64,000 bases of DNA from Neglectibacter sp. X58 (lineage in GTDB: Bacteria > Bacillota > Clostridia > Oscillospirales > Acutalibacteraceae). The stretch covers positions 62,001 to 126,000 of the forward strand of contig NZ_QWEO01000003.1 in assembly GCF_009936035.1 (NCBI RefSeq), in the 5' to 3' direction. Under the pieces are notes generated by a model, which was given only the letters and a program-made list of their open reading frames with translations, searched no databases and was not told the origin of the DNA. The first letter of the stretch is position 1, and every line of letters begins with the position of its first letter. This document shows positions 9,202 through 17,993 of the stretch, in pieces. A program made the position numbers and the translations under genes.

Positions 9202-9693
9202 TCAGGGGGCAAGCGCGGAGAAATCCACAAGGAAATCTTCAAAATTTTGTATATAATACCGGATATTCTTCCTCCCCCGCTGCAGAACCCTGTGGCCCTC
9301 TGCCTCCAGCTTTTCCTTCTGGGCCAACACGCCGCCAGGATATTTGGGGTTCAGCTCCCCATCGGCTTTCAAGGTGCGCCAGTAGGGCGTTTCGTCCCCC
9401 TGCCGCTGGAAGCTGGCCCAGGCCGCGATGGAGACAAAAATACCCGCTGTAATAGGCTCGGTAAAGTCTGCACTGTTTATCCGGGCCAGGTGTTCCCGCA
9501 AAGCCCCCACTGTAGTGAGCCTGCCAAAGGGCACCAGCCGCATCAGGCGGTCATACTCCAGGGGCGGAGCGAAAAACATGTTGTCCCCGCCATACTTCTC
9601 AATGCTTTTCCGGTCTGTAAGCTTCTGGAATTTGGGCATGTCCTTGCTGTCCTGCAGCATGGCGTTAAAATCTTTTTTATCCTCGTTTGCCAA
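9202..9693 (-). CDS. Alkyltransferase-like (MGMT DNA-binding domain) protein
   Basis: A 163-residue protein related to the C-terminal domain of O6-methylguanine-DNA methyltransferase. It has PFGRLTTVGALREHLA (helix-turn-helix start), AAWASF, and PYWRTLKADGELNPKYPGG. The PCHR active-site motif with the alkyl-accepting cysteine is absent at the matching place. This fits the ATL group, which binds alkylated guanines and hands them to nucleotide excision repair (family knowledge). The start is TTG, placed after GGAGG. An N-terminal extension of about 45 residues precedes the domain. Confidence 0.75.
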   Translation of the reverse strand: MANEDKKDFNAMLQDSKDMPKFQKLTDRKSIEKYGGDNMFFAPPLEYDRLMRLVPFGRLTTVGALREHLARINSADFTEPITAGIFVSIAAWASFQRQGDETPYWRTLKADGELNPKYPGGVLAQKEKLEAEGHRVLQRGRKNIRYYIQNFEDFLVDFSALAP

Positions 9694-9826
9694 TTTGCAT
9701 CGCCTCCATCACCAGTATACCCCTCTTTTAGCAGCAGTGCAATGAGGCTGTTTTCTTTTTTGCATCTGCTGCAGCCTGAGAGATGAAAATATTTGTGCGG
9801 GCTGGAAGGTTTTTTCAAAAATGGGA

Positions 9827-9855
9827 TTGCTTTTTTTGGTGGGAATCTATATAAT
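9827..9855 (+). promoter_or_regulatory. Promoter for the isomerase-like gene
   Basis: TTGCTT, 17 bp, TATAAT, about 65 bp upstream of the start codon. Confidence 0.75.
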
Positions 9856-9919
9856 AAAACTAAATAGGACAGAGAAAGCTTTCTGCCCCATCATAAAACA
9901 ATAAGGAGTGTACCGCGTT

Positions 9920-10897
9920 ATGAAATTAGGCGTACTCACGAACGTCATCGGCTCCACCCCCCTTAAAGAGGCCCTGGCCTACCTGAAGGGCCTGGGCGCC
10001 CAGATGGTAGAGATCGGCTGCGGCGGTTATCCCGGCAAGCAGCACTGCGATCCCGGCGTGCTGCTGCACGATGAAGCCAAGTTCAATGAATTTGTAGAAA
10101 CTATCAAGGAGTCTGGCTTGGAGATCAGCGCTTTAAGCTGCCATGGCAACCCTGTGCATCCTAACAAGGAAATTGCCAAGCAGTTTGACGACGATCTGCA
10201 CAACGCCATTCTCATGGCCGAGAAGCTGGGCATCCACCAGATCAACACCTTCTCTGGCTGCCCTGGCGACTGCCCCGAGTCCAAGAACCCCAACTGGATC
10301 GTGTGCAACTGGCCCACCGAGTATCCCGAAACCCTGGAGTGGCAGTGGAACGAAGTCCTCATTCCCTATTGGAAAGATTTCATAGCCTTCGCAAAAGAGC
10401 ATGGCGTGAACAAAATTGCTTTGGAAATGCACCAGGGCTTCTGCGTCCACAACACCCGCACCCTGCTCCGCCTTCGTGAGGCTGTCGGCCCCGAAATCGG
10501 CGCCAACCTGGATCCCAGCCACCTGTTCTGGCAGGGCATGGATCCCCTGAAGGTTATCCGCGCCCTGGGCGGCGAAGCCATCTTCCATGTACATGCCAAG
10601 GACGCTATTATCGACAACATCAATAGCCCTGTAAACGGCAACTTGGATACTTTGTCCTACGCCGACATGAGCAAGCGCTCCTGGATCTTCCGCAGCATTG
10701 GCTATGGCCACGACGAGCTGTTCTGGAAGGAGTTCTGCAGTCAGCTCCGCCTGGTGGGCTATGATTATGTGCTGTCCATTGAGCACGAAGATGCCATGCT
10801 GAGCACCAACGAGGGCTTGGTAAAGGCCTGCGATGTGTTGAAGCGCGCTATCCCCTTTGAGGATACAGCGGACATGAGCAAGCTGCACTGGGTTTAA
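9920..10897 (+). CDS. Sugar phosphate isomerase/epimerase-like TIM barrel
   Basis: A 325-residue protein of the AP-endonuclease-2/xylose-isomerase-like barrel superfamily. Likely metal ligands are EMHQGFC, NLDPSHLFWQG, HVHAKDA and the terminal YVLSIEHED. The run of metal-binding His, Asp and Glu residues and the MKLGVLTNVIG opening fit bacterial sugar isomerases that act on ketoses or inositol-type substrates, but the substrate is unknown. The start is the ATG 11 bp after AAGGAG. A GTG four codons earlier overlaps the ribosome binding site. It is monocistronic with its own promoter and terminator. Confidence 0.85.
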   Translation: MKLGVLTNVIGSTPLKEALAYLKGLGAQMVEIGCGGYPGKQHCDPGVLLHDEAKFNEFVETIKESGLEISALSCHGNPVHPNKEIAKQFDDDLHNAILMAEKLGIHQINTFSGCPGDCPESKNPNWIVCNWPTEYPETLEWQWNEVLIPYWKDFIAFAKEHGVNKIALEMHQGFCVHNTRTLLRLREAVGPEIGANLDPSHLFWQGMDPLKVIRALGGEAIFHVHAKDAIIDNINSPVNGNLDTLSYADMSKRSWIFRSIGYGHDELFWKEFCSQLRLVGYDYVLSIEHEDAMLSTNEGLVKACDVLKRAIPFEDTADMSKLHWV

Positions 10898-10978
10898 TGT
10901 TCTAAAATAACCGGACAGGCTATAGGCCCCGCCCGGCGGATCTTTTGGATGAGTTGCGAAAAGTCGCATAGAGCGAGT

Positions 10979-11014
10979 GGGGCGGCACGGCATTTAGGCT
11001 GTGCCGCCCTTTAC
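10979..11014 (+). terminator. Terminator after the isomerase-like gene
   Basis: GGGCGGCAC and GTGCCGCCC form a 9-bp stem followed by TTT. Confidence 0.75.
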
Positions 11015-11242
11015 CTGTGGTATGTAAGCCGCAGGTTATAAAATATACTTATCCTATACTTTGCTGCGGATGCCCTATGATATTTGCAATTCCACTTCGT
11101 AATGCGCAAGCATAACCTCCTGGCACTAGCTTTTGCTGTCCTCCATCTGGCCATCCCTCTTTCAGTGTTTTGCCAGGCTGCAACGTAATCTACTACCAAA
11201 AGGCGTTTTTCTTTCTACACCATCGCCAGAAGCCTTCCCTTG

Positions 11243-11265
11243 AACCACTCGCCTAGCGAGTGGTT
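11243..11265. repeat. Perfect 10-bp inverted repeat
   Basis: AACCACTCGC, a three-base loop, then GCGAGTGGTT. It sits in a 420-bp stretch (10898-11320) that otherwise holds only the two terminators at its ends and no supportable gene. It could be a protein-binding site or a third terminator. Confidence 0.5.
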
Positions 11266-11275
11266 TGTTATAGAC

Positions 11276-11313
11276 AAAAAGGCTGCGCTCCTCTTAGTGG
11301 GGCGCGGCCTTTT
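11276..11313 (-). terminator. Terminator of the 218-residue unknown gene
   Basis: GGCCGCGCCCC and GGAGCGCAGCC pair with one mismatch on the minus strand and are followed by TTTTT. It starts just after the stop codon of the next gene. Confidence 0.8.
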
Positions 11314-11320
11314 CCTTTGT

Positions 11321-11977
11321 TTAAGACACCTTCCGGCTGGTTAACAGGTTCAGCGCAGATTCCACCTCTGCGGCAGCGCTTTGCTGTTCCTTTTTGTAAG
11401 CCTCCCGTTGGCGGAACGTTTCCCGGACTTTGCCTGTCATCTCATACAGCTTGTCCAGCGTGGGGCACCGGGAAATATTGGCGTGGGTAAAGAATTCGTT
11501 CCATCTGGAGATAGCCGGATCAAGCCCTATAGGCTCGGCCATAACCGGAACAATCTCCTTTAGACTGACAATGCTTATATTAAACTCGTTTACCCCAATC
11601 GTTTCCCGCATTTCCTCCTCTGTAATCATCCCCATCTCCCGCATTGTGTCCAGAGCATAGATCCTGTCCATGACAGAAAGCTGTCCGGAGAAATTCCGGC
11701 GCAGGAACGCGCGGTTTTCCTCTGTATCTCCTTTGCTTTCCGGCAGGTAGCGCTGGGACTGCACAGCCTTCCAGGCATAATAGTCCTGCATTAGCTGCTC
11801 TTTTGGGTTTGACGCCGCATATTTAACCGTACCGTCCACGTTGCGCATCAAATCCATGAAGGTGACACCGGACAGGTTTTCCCAATCCCTCATGCGGTTA
11901 AAGCCCGCCTTGGCAACGCCGGAACACAAGGAATATACATCCCACATCCGCTGGGAAAGGAAGCTGAGGTCTATCAT
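11321..11977 (-). CDS. Hypothetical protein
   Basis: A 218-residue soluble, mostly helical protein without signal peptide or membrane segment. I do not recognise a family. It opens MIDLSFLSQRMWDVYS and has charged helices throughout (KEQLMQDYYAWKAVQSQRYLPESK; TFRQREAYKKEQQSAAAEVESAL). The start is well supported by CCAAAAGGAG. It is monocistronic, with a terminator directly behind it and the terminator of prmA in front. Confidence 0.75.
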   Translation of the reverse strand: MIDLSFLSQRMWDVYSLCSGVAKAGFNRMRDWENLSGVTFMDLMRNVDGTVKYAASNPKEQLMQDYYAWKAVQSQRYLPESKGDTEENRAFLRRNFSGQLSVMDRIYALDTMREMGMITEEEMRETIGVNEFNISIVSLKEIVPVMAEPIGLDPAISRWNEFFTHANISRCPTLDKLYEMTGKVRETFRQREAYKKEQQSAAAEVESALNLLTSRKVS

Positions 11978-12049
11978 ACTAAAAACTCCTTTTGGCGCGA
12001 TCCTCGCAAGTTATTGTATCCTTATCTACTCTATCGGCACCAAAGCTGG

Positions 12050-12088
12050 AAAAATAAGAGAACCCGGGAAACCGTTGGATCCCGGGTT
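12050..12088 (-). terminator. Terminator of prmA
   Basis: AACCCGGGA and TCCCGGGTT form a perfect 9-bp stem. On the minus strand it is followed by a TC-rich then T-rich run. Confidence 0.75.
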
Positions 12089-12126
12089 TACGCTTGGAAT
12101 AGCACTGCAAAAGCCTGCCTGGCCCC

Positions 12127-13059
12127 TCAGGCATTCAGGCGCAGGGCCATAGCCACCCAGCCCTTTTCCTCCCGGCGCTCCAGCACGGTGAAGCGGCCGG
12201 AAAGTGCGTCCAGCACATCCTGCTCCCGGGTGTCGATAATGCCGCTGACAATATACACGCTGTCCAGGGTGAGGAACCGGGGGGCATCCTGGCTTAGCAG
12301 GATGACAATATCCGCCACAATATTTGCCGCCGCTACCTGGAATTTCCCTGTCACCTTCTCCCCCAGGTTGCCGCAAATCCCGGTAAAGCGTTCTCCCACG
12401 CCGTTTACCCTGGCATTCTCCACAGCAGTTTTCACAGCCAGGGGGTCAATATCTACACCCACCGCAGACTCTGCCCCCAAAAGCAGGGCTGCCACAGATA
12501 ATATGCCGCTGCCACAGCCCATGTCCAGGAAGCCTGTGCCGGGGGACACATACTTCTCCAGCAGCTCCAGGCACAGGCGGGTGGTTTCATGGGTGCCGGT
12601 GCCAAAGGCCAGGCCCGGCTCCAGATGCAGCACAGTGCGGCCCTGGGGATCGTATTCCTCTTCCCACAGGGGACGGATCAGCAGCTTTTCCCCCACAGGC
12701 ATGGGCTTGAAATATTTTTTCCAATTATTAAGCCAGTCCTCCTCCCGGCAGGCCCCCTGGCTTATCTCGCAGGGGATGCCCACCGCTTCATAGCGCTCCC
12801 GCAAAAAGGACACTGCCTCCGCCGGGTTTTCCTCTGGGCTGATATAGACGTGGATAATGGCTGTGTCCCTGTCCTTTTGCAGCAGCTCTTCGTCTATTAA
12901 ATCTATGTGGGCAATCTCCATGGCTTCCTCTTCTAAATGGGAGTAGTCCTCCATATAAATGCCATAGGGCACCACCATGTTGGCAATGTCCCCGGCCCTC
13001 TCCGCCTCTGGGGCCGGGATTTTTATCTGTATCTCTGTCCAGTTGCTGTCCATGCGCAT
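12127..13059 (-). CDS. prmA: Ribosomal protein L11 methyltransferase
   Basis: A 310-residue SAM-dependent enzyme that trimethylates ribosomal protein L11. The N-terminal L11-recognition domain opens NWTEIQIKIPAPEAE. The C-terminal methyltransferase domain holds FGTGTHETTRLCLELLE, the SAM-binding loop DMGCGSGILSVAALLLGA, VDIDPLAVKTAVENARVNG and the post-I acidic residues. The length matches the family. Two ATGs two codons apart (MRM) are both compatible with the AAGGCAGGA site. The first is given; the second would start at 13053. It is divergent from the flippase gene with under 80 bp between them. Confidence 0.93.
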   Translation of the reverse strand: MRMDSNWTEIQIKIPAPEAERAGDIANMVVPYGIYMEDYSHLEEEAMEIAHIDLIDEELLQKDRDTAIIHVYISPEENPAEAVSFLRERYEAVGIPCEISQGACREEDWLNNWKKYFKPMPVGEKLLIRPLWEEEYDPQGRTVLHLEPGLAFGTGTHETTRLCLELLEKYVSPGTGFLDMGCGSGILSVAALLLGAESAVGVDIDPLAVKTAVENARVNGVGERFTGICGNLGEKVTGKFQVAAANIVADIVILLSQDAPRFLTLDSVYIVSGIIDTREQDVLDALSGRFTVLERREEKGWVAMALRLNA

Positions 13060-13137
13060 TCCTGCCTTTCTTTTTTTCTCATTATACACGATTTTCCTGT
13101 TTTTTCAACTGCCTGCCGAAAGGAGCGCTGCTGTCCT

Positions 13138-14661
13138 ATGACCAAAGCTGCCAAACGGAAATTTTTTATACAGGGCGCTGTGCTCACGGCTGTGTCCCTG
13201 TTCCTGCGGGTTACCAATATGGGCTACCGGGCCTATCTGTCCCAAAAAATCGGTTCGGCAGGCATGGGGCTTTACCAGCTTATCCTCTCTGTGTTCCTGC
13301 TGGCAGTCACCCTGTCCACCTCCGGCATCAGCCTGGCTGTGACCCGCATGGTGTCTGCCGCTATTGCCACAGAAAGGCGGGAAACCCTCCGCTCCCTGGT
13401 GGCCCGGTGCTTTGCCTTCTGCCTTTCTCTGAGCCTGGGCATTGCCCTGCTGCTCTTTTTCACCGCCGATTTTGCTGCCGCCGCGTTTCTGGGGAACCCC
13501 CAGGCCGCCCCCTGCCTCCGGATTTTAGGAATTGGCCTGCCTTTTATGTCCCTGTGCACCTGCATGAAGGGGTATTTTCTGGCAGTGGACGAATCCCTTT
13601 CCACTGCTGCCTCCGACACGCTGGAGCAAATCCTCACCATCTGTGCTACGATACTGCTGTTCTGGAAGTTTACCCCCCAGGGCATTGAGGCGGCCTGCAT
13701 GGCGGCTATGGCTGCTTCCACCCTGGGGGAGGCTGTGTCGTTCCTTACAAGCTGGTGGGCTTACCGCCGGAGCCTCAGGCGGCACACCCCGGCCAGACGG
13801 GAAAAAAGCCGCGGCGTGCTTCATGGCCTAGCCCACATCGCCCTGCCCTGCACCCTCAGTTCCGCTGCCCGCAGCTTACTCAATACCGGGGAAAACCTGC
13901 TTATCCCCCGGCAGCTACAGGCATACGGGATGGGGTATCAGGCGTCCCTTTCCCAATATGGCCTGCTCCAGGGCATGGCAATGCCTATGCTCTATTTCCC
14001 CTCTTCCTTCCTGGCTTCCTTCGCTTCCCTGCTTATCCCGCAAATTGCCAGGGAACGGGAGCTTGACCACAAGCGCGCTGTAGCATACATATCCGGCAAG
14101 GCAGTGCGCAGCGCCTTAGCCTACGGGATGTTCTTTGCGGTGCTGTTCGCAGTTTTCGGGGATGACTGGGGCCGCGCCTTCTATCACAGCGAAAGCGCCG
14201 GGGCTTATCTACAGGTGCTCTCCCCCATTGTGCCCCTCATCTATCTGGATGTGGTGGTGGACAGCCTTTTGAAAGGGCTTGACGAGCAGCTTAACTCCAT
14301 GAAATATAATTTTGCCGACTCCTTCCTGCGGGTGACGCTGGTGCTTCTTCTTTTAAGCCGCCTGGGCATGGAAAGCTATGTGGGCATCCTCTTTTTCAGC
14401 ACGATATTCAACGCTGCCTTGAGCCTGCGCCGGCTGATGAAAGTCAGCGCCCTGCGGCTCTCCCTGTGGACGCATGTAGCCCTGCCCCTTGCCTGGGCCG
14501 TAGCCTGCGTGCTTCTGGGAGAATGGGCCATGGCACGGCTGGCCCTGGAAAGCCCCTTCCTTCTTATCGGCCTGGAAACCTTTTTCTGCGGCGGGCTGTT
14601 TGCGGCAGGATATGGGTTCATCTGCCGCTGGGAGAAAAAAAGGATGGAAGGGAAAGGGTAA
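13138..14661 (+). CDS. SpoVB-like polysaccharide flippase (MATE/MVF superfamily)
   Basis: A 507-residue protein with about 14 hydrophobic helices. It belongs to the oligosaccharide-flippase group that includes SpoVB, MurJ and YtgP and moves lipid-linked cell-wall precursors across the membrane. Typical segments are RVTNMGYRAYLSQKIGSAGMGLYQLI and TSGISLAVTRMVSAAIA near the N-terminus. The presence of a SpoVB-type protein fits a spore former but does not prove it, since such genomes usually carry several paralogues. The start ATG follows GAAAGGAG. In-frame sequence upstream overlaps prmA and lacks a binding site. Confidence 0.85.
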   Translation: MTKAAKRKFFIQGAVLTAVSLFLRVTNMGYRAYLSQKIGSAGMGLYQLILSVFLLAVTLSTSGISLAVTRMVSAAIATERRETLRSLVARCFAFCLSLSLGIALLLFFTADFAAAAFLGNPQAAPCLRILGIGLPFMSLCTCMKGYFLAVDESLSTAASDTLEQILTICATILLFWKFTPQGIEAACMAAMAASTLGEAVSFLTSWWAYRRSLRRHTPARREKSRGVLHGLAHIALPCTLSSAARSLLNTGENLLIPRQLQAYGMGYQASLSQYGLLQGMAMPMLYFPSSFLASFASLLIPQIARERELDHKRAVAYISGKAVRSALAYGMFFAVLFAVFGDDWGRAFYHSESAGAYLQVLSPIVPLIYLDVVVDSLLKGLDEQLNSMKYNFADSFLRVTLVLLLLSRLGMESYVGILFFSTIFNAALSLRRLMKVSALRLSLWTHVALPLAWAVACVLLGEWAMARLALESPFLLIGLETFFCGGLFAAGYGFICRWEKKRMEGKG

Positions 14662-14684
14662 TGGCGGGGGTGTGCCTCTGCCAC

Positions 14685-14713
14685 TTGCAGCGGAAAGGAA
14701 TTCGGGGTATAAT
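14685..14713 (+). promoter_or_regulatory. Promoter of the esterase genes
   Basis: TTGCAG, 17 bp, TATAAT. The 140-nt leader that follows holds the palindrome CTGCATATGCAG near 14790. Confidence 0.75.
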
Positions 14714-14854
14714 AAGAATGGGTTCACACCAAGCAATCATACGCATCTTTTCGGGTTATTCTTGAAGCACACAAAATCCCCCGATAATCTGCATATGCAG
14801 CTTGTGTGAACGCGCTTTGGAAAAAAGCTAAATTTCTTTTTAGGAGGATGTATT

Positions 14855-15697
14855 ATGGCGCTGATTCAATGCAATTTCTTTTCAAGCTGCCTGAACCGCA
14901 CTGTGCCCATTCAGGTTGTACTGCCTACAGACAAGCGTGTGTTCGGCCCGGAGGGCAGGCCGGCCCTGCAGGAGGAACGCCCCCTTAAAACCCTTTACCT
15001 GCTCCACGGGCTTTTCGGGAACTATACCGACTGGGTCAGCGGCACCCGGGTGCAGGCTTGGGCGCAGGATCACGATTTGGCGGTGGTCTGCCCTAGTGGG
15101 GACAACAGCTTCTATGTGGACAACACAAAGTCCGGGAACCTGTACAGCACCTTTATCGGGCAGGAGCTGGTAGAGTTCACCCGGCGCTCCTTCCCCCTCT
15201 CCCGCAGGCGGGAGGATACCTTTATCGGCGGGCTTTCCATGGGCGGCTATGGCGCCACTATAAATGGCCTGCGGTTTGCGGACACCTTCAGCCATGTGGT
15301 GGCCCTGTCCTCCGCCTATATCATTGACACAAATTTTGCCCAGGCCACAGAATATACGGACAATATTTTCACCAACAAAGGCTATGGGGAATCTATTTTC
15401 AACGACATGAGCACAGTGAAGGGCGGCGAATATGATTATGACGCCCTGGCAAAAAGAGTGGCGAACAATCCCAACAAGCCCAAGTTCTACATGGCCTGCG
15501 GCACAGAGGACGAGCTTATCGGTTCCAACCGGGAATACCGGGATTTGCTGCTCTCCCTGGGCTACCAGGTATCCTGGCACGAAGGCCCCGGCGGCCACGA
15601 CTGGGTTTTCTGGGACAAGCATATTGGGGAATGTATGGAATGGCTGCCCTTAGGCAACGCTGTGGAAGGCCTTAGCTCCGGACACATTGGGGAATAG
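14855..15697 (+). CDS. Esterase D/tributyrin-esterase-like alpha/beta hydrolase, copy 1
   Basis: A 280-residue cytosolic hydrolase (no signal peptide) of the putative-esterase family. The oxyanion motif is HGLFGNYTDW at 51-60, the nucleophile is Ser128 in GGLSMGGYG, and the acid/His end is CGTEDELIG and GGHDWVFWD. Family members hydrolyse short-chain esters, including acetyl groups on sugars; the true substrate is unknown. The start follows TAGGAGGATG at good spacing. It is followed 74 bp later by a paralogue, with a shared sequence TAATCTGCATAT in front of both. Confidence 0.88.
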   Translation: MALIQCNFFSSCLNRTVPIQVVLPTDKRVFGPEGRPALQEERPLKTLYLLHGLFGNYTDWVSGTRVQAWAQDHDLAVVCPSGDNSFYVDNTKSGNLYSTFIGQELVEFTRRSFPLSRRREDTFIGGLSMGGYGATINGLRFADTFSHVVALSSAYIIDTNFAQATEYTDNIFTNKGYGESIFNDMSTVKGGEYDYDALAKRVANNPNKPKFYMACGTEDELIGSNREYRDLLLSLGYQVSWHEGPGGHDWVFWDKHIGECMEWLPLGNAVEGLSSGHIGE

Positions 15698-15771
15698 GCC
15701 GGAAAAGCATCTGCACATGTTTGAAGGCGCACAAATAATCTGCATATATTATAAGGAGGGTATTTGGGAAT

Positions 15772-16623
15772 ATGGCACTGGTGCATATAAACTTTGAAAG
15801 CGAATTCCTCGCCACCAACACAGACGTAAACATTATCCTGCCGGACAAGCCTCGGGAAAAAACGCCGGCCCAGTTTTACGGCAGCGGCGCGAAATACAAG
15901 GTATTGTGGCTGCTTCACGGCACCTTTGGAGATTATACCGACTGGATTCGCAAGAGCAACATTGAGCTGTATGCCTGCGAAAAAGATCTGATTGTGGTGA
16001 TGCCCAGCGGGAACAACGCAAACTATGTAAACTGGCCCACCTTCTGCACAGGATACAACGCCTGGGACTATCTTTTTGAAGAACTGATGCCTTTAATATA
16101 CAACTGGTTCCCGGCTTCCTCCAAGCGGGAAGATAACTTCATCGCCGGGCTTTCCATGGGCGGCAGCGGGGCCATGCAGTATGCTGCCGGGCATCCGGAA
16201 AAGTTTGCCGGGGCTGCCAGCCTGTCCAATGCCCCTGTGGATTTAAAGCAGATGCAGGAGCTAAAGTATGATGGCGGCGGTGACGGCAACCAGTCTGCCT
16301 TTAACCGGCGTGTGCAGAATGTGGTTGCTGCCTTTGGCGGTTTAGACGCTTATAAAAACTCTGTGGTGAATGTCTGGGATCGCCTGCCCAAGCTGATGGA
16401 GGAGGGCATCCTGCCCAAGCTTTACTTCTGCTGCGGCACAGAGGACACGCTCATTTGGAAAAGATACTGCGAATTCAAGGCGTATGCAGAAAAGATTGGC
16501 CTGCCCGCCACCTTTGAGGAGAGCGAGGGCTTTACTCATGAGTGGCGTTTCTGGGATTTGTTCATTCAAAAGGCGCTGGCTTTCTTTGGGCTGGATGAGG
16601 AAGGCCAGGGAAATCCCTTCTAG
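15772..16623 (+). CDS. Esterase D/tributyrin-esterase-like alpha/beta hydrolase, copy 2
   Basis: A 283-residue paralogue of the preceding gene with the same layout: HGTFGDYTDW, nucleophile Ser128 in AGLSMGGSG, CGTEDTLIW and the His in GFTHEWRFWD. The surface loops differ strongly from copy 1, so the two probably act on different esters. The start follows AAGGAGGG. The TAG stop codon belongs to the terminal repeat of an inserted MITE-like element, so the last residues may differ from the ancestral protein. The two genes are probably one operon ending at the terminator at 16824. Confidence 0.87.
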   Translation: MALVHINFESEFLATNTDVNIILPDKPREKTPAQFYGSGAKYKVLWLLHGTFGDYTDWIRKSNIELYACEKDLIVVMPSGNNANYVNWPTFCTGYNAWDYLFEELMPLIYNWFPASSKREDNFIAGLSMGGSGAMQYAAGHPEKFAGAASLSNAPVDLKQMQELKYDGGGDGNQSAFNRRVQNVVAAFGGLDAYKNSVVNVWDRLPKLMEEGILPKLYFCCGTEDTLIWKRYCEFKAYAEKIGLPATFEESEGFTHEWRFWDLFIQKALAFFGLDEEGQGNPF

Positions 16624-16804
16624 GGCTTGTTTGAAAATAGAGGAAATACCGGAATTTTTGTTCCAAAGGGAGCGGTTTCAAGGCGGAAACCGCAAGAAAT
16701 ACTGTCGCATTTCGAGGATTTCCAACACAGAGAACCGCAGGCGCATACATGCGTCCCGTTTGGGGCAAAAAGAGGGTGTTTACGGTTTTTCAAACAAGCC
16801 CTAG
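16620..16804. mobile_element. 185-bp MITE-like element, family B, copy 1
   Basis: Ends are CTAGGGCTTGTTTGAAAA and its complement TTTTCAAACAAGCCCTAG. The interior is an imperfect long palindrome. An almost identical element lies at 24523-24706, and a diverged left half lies at 45982. The palindromic CTAG at both ends suggests a CTAG or TA target. Its left end supplies the stop codon of the esterase. No transposase is encoded. Confidence 0.88.
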
Positions 16805-16823
16805 TTTTGTGACATCTGTACAG

Positions 16824-16858
16824 AAAAGCGGCGCGGAGGTTTTCGCGCCGCTTTTTGC
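16824..16858 (+). terminator. Terminator of the esterase operon
   Basis: AAGCGGCGCG and CGCGCCGCTT form a perfect 10-bp stem followed by TTT. It lies beyond the inserted element, so transcripts of the esterase run through the MITE. Confidence 0.85.
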
Positions 16859-16911
16859 ATATCTTTTTCCGTCTGGCTATAAGCCTTTTGCAAAATATGT
16901 GCAGATAGGCC

Positions 16912-16940
16912 TTGCTTTCTGCCGTTGCAGGAGGTATACT
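16912..16940 (+). promoter_or_regulatory. Promoter of the Fic-like gene
   Basis: TTGCTT, 17 bp, TATACT, about 60 bp before the start codon. Confidence 0.7.
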
Positions 16941-16997
16941 ATATGTAGTGTAAAAGAGCGGTTTCCTCCTCCATTTTCAGGAAAGGCGGCTGGCAGC

Positions 16998-17978
16998 ATG
17001 ATGGATCTGCATATGTTTGACTATTCCTTTCTTCAGGATACTCCTCCCCAGGGTGTTTCCCTGCTGCTGCGGGAAACTTCCCGCCTGCAGGCCCGGCTGC
17101 TGGATCAAAAGCGGGCCTATCCTGCCATATACAGCGCCCTGGAAAGCGCCGGGCGGGTGCGTTCCCTGCTGTCTGCCTGTCGGGCTGGGAACATGGAGAG
17201 CCGCGCGGCTGAGATTTGCGCCCGCAATTCCCCTCCCATCACCCAGGCAGAAAGGGACATGGCAGACTATCGTGACGCCCTCTTCGAGGTGGAAATGGGC
17301 CATCCTGCTGTGGAGCCATGCCGCCGGGATCTGCTGCGCCTGCACACTCTGCTGCTGGCCCGGACGCCGGGGTGTGCTGGAGGCCGGTATCGGGAAAGTC
17401 CTGGCTTTTCCCCTGTTCCTTCACAAGAGATTCCCGAGGCCATGGAGCTGTGGGAGCAGGCTCTGGTTACTGCTTACGGAGAAAAAAACTATCCCCCGCT
17501 GCTGCTTATTCCCTGCCTTGTGGCAGACTTTACCTGCATATGCCCCTTCTCCCCTGGCGGGCGGCGGACGGCTTATCTGCTCACCCGGCTTCTGCTCCAA
17601 CGGGCTGGATATGTCCTTCCTGTCTCCTGGGAGGAGCAGGTATGCCGCTATAATGCCTTTTATGTACATGCCCTCCGGCAGGTACAGGAGCGGCAGGATT
17701 ATTGGCCCTTTATTGAAGTTTTCCTCACCCTGCTCTATCTGTGCGCCTGTCAGGCGGAAAAGGCCTTTGCCCTGCTTCCCGGCCGGAAAATGACAAAAAA
17801 ATCCCGGGTGGAGGCTGTAATAGCAGGCAGCCCTGTGCCCATTTCCAAAGGGGAAATCTGTAAACTGCTGCCAGATGTAAGCCCTACTACTGTGGAGGCC
17901 GCTTTGGGGGAACTGGTGAAAAGCGGGCAGGCCCTGCGCCGGGGATCTGCCAGGACAGCGCGGTATGAGCTGGCATAG
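16998..17978 (+). CDS. Fic-domain-like protein with degenerate active site
   Basis: A 326-residue soluble protein with the layout of Fic/DOC AMP-transferases: a helical N-terminal part, a Fic core at about 105-250 and a C-terminal winged-helix at about 285-326 (SKGEICKLLPDVSPTTVEAALGELVKSG). The catalytic motif HPFxxGNGRxxR is replaced by CPFSPGGRRTAY at residues 182-193. The catalytic His is Cys, the Asn is Gly and the second Arg is Tyr. Normal AMP transfer is therefore unlikely. It may be a regulator, or use other chemistry, or be decaying. ATG at 16998 follows AGGAAAGGCGG. Earlier in-frame codons lie in the MITE. Confidence 0.7.
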   Translation: MMDLHMFDYSFLQDTPPQGVSLLLRETSRLQARLLDQKRAYPAIYSALESAGRVRSLLSACRAGNMESRAAEICARNSPPITQAERDMADYRDALFEVEMGHPAVEPCRRDLLRLHTLLLARTPGCAGGRYRESPGFSPVPSQEIPEAMELWEQALVTAYGEKNYPPLLLIPCLVADFTCICPFSPGGRRTAYLLTRLLLQRAGYVLPVSWEEQVCRYNAFYVHALRQVQERQDYWPFIEVFLTLLYLCACQAEKAFALLPGRKMTKKSRVEAVIAGSPVPISKGEICKLLPDVSPTTVEAALGELVKSGQALRRGSARTARYELA

Positions 17979-17993
17979 CTTGGGGACAAGCTC

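Noticed and set aside
11011-11199. A 62-codon minus-strand frame in the gap after the isomerase gene
   Set aside because: It has a TTG start without a ribosome binding site, an odd Arg/Lys/Tyr-rich composition and no homologue recognised.
16562-16768. Matching 68-91-codon frames in both family-B MITE copies beginning MPQTGRMYAPAVLC
   Set aside because: They are the same because the element is the same. They have no ribosome binding site and end at element borders.
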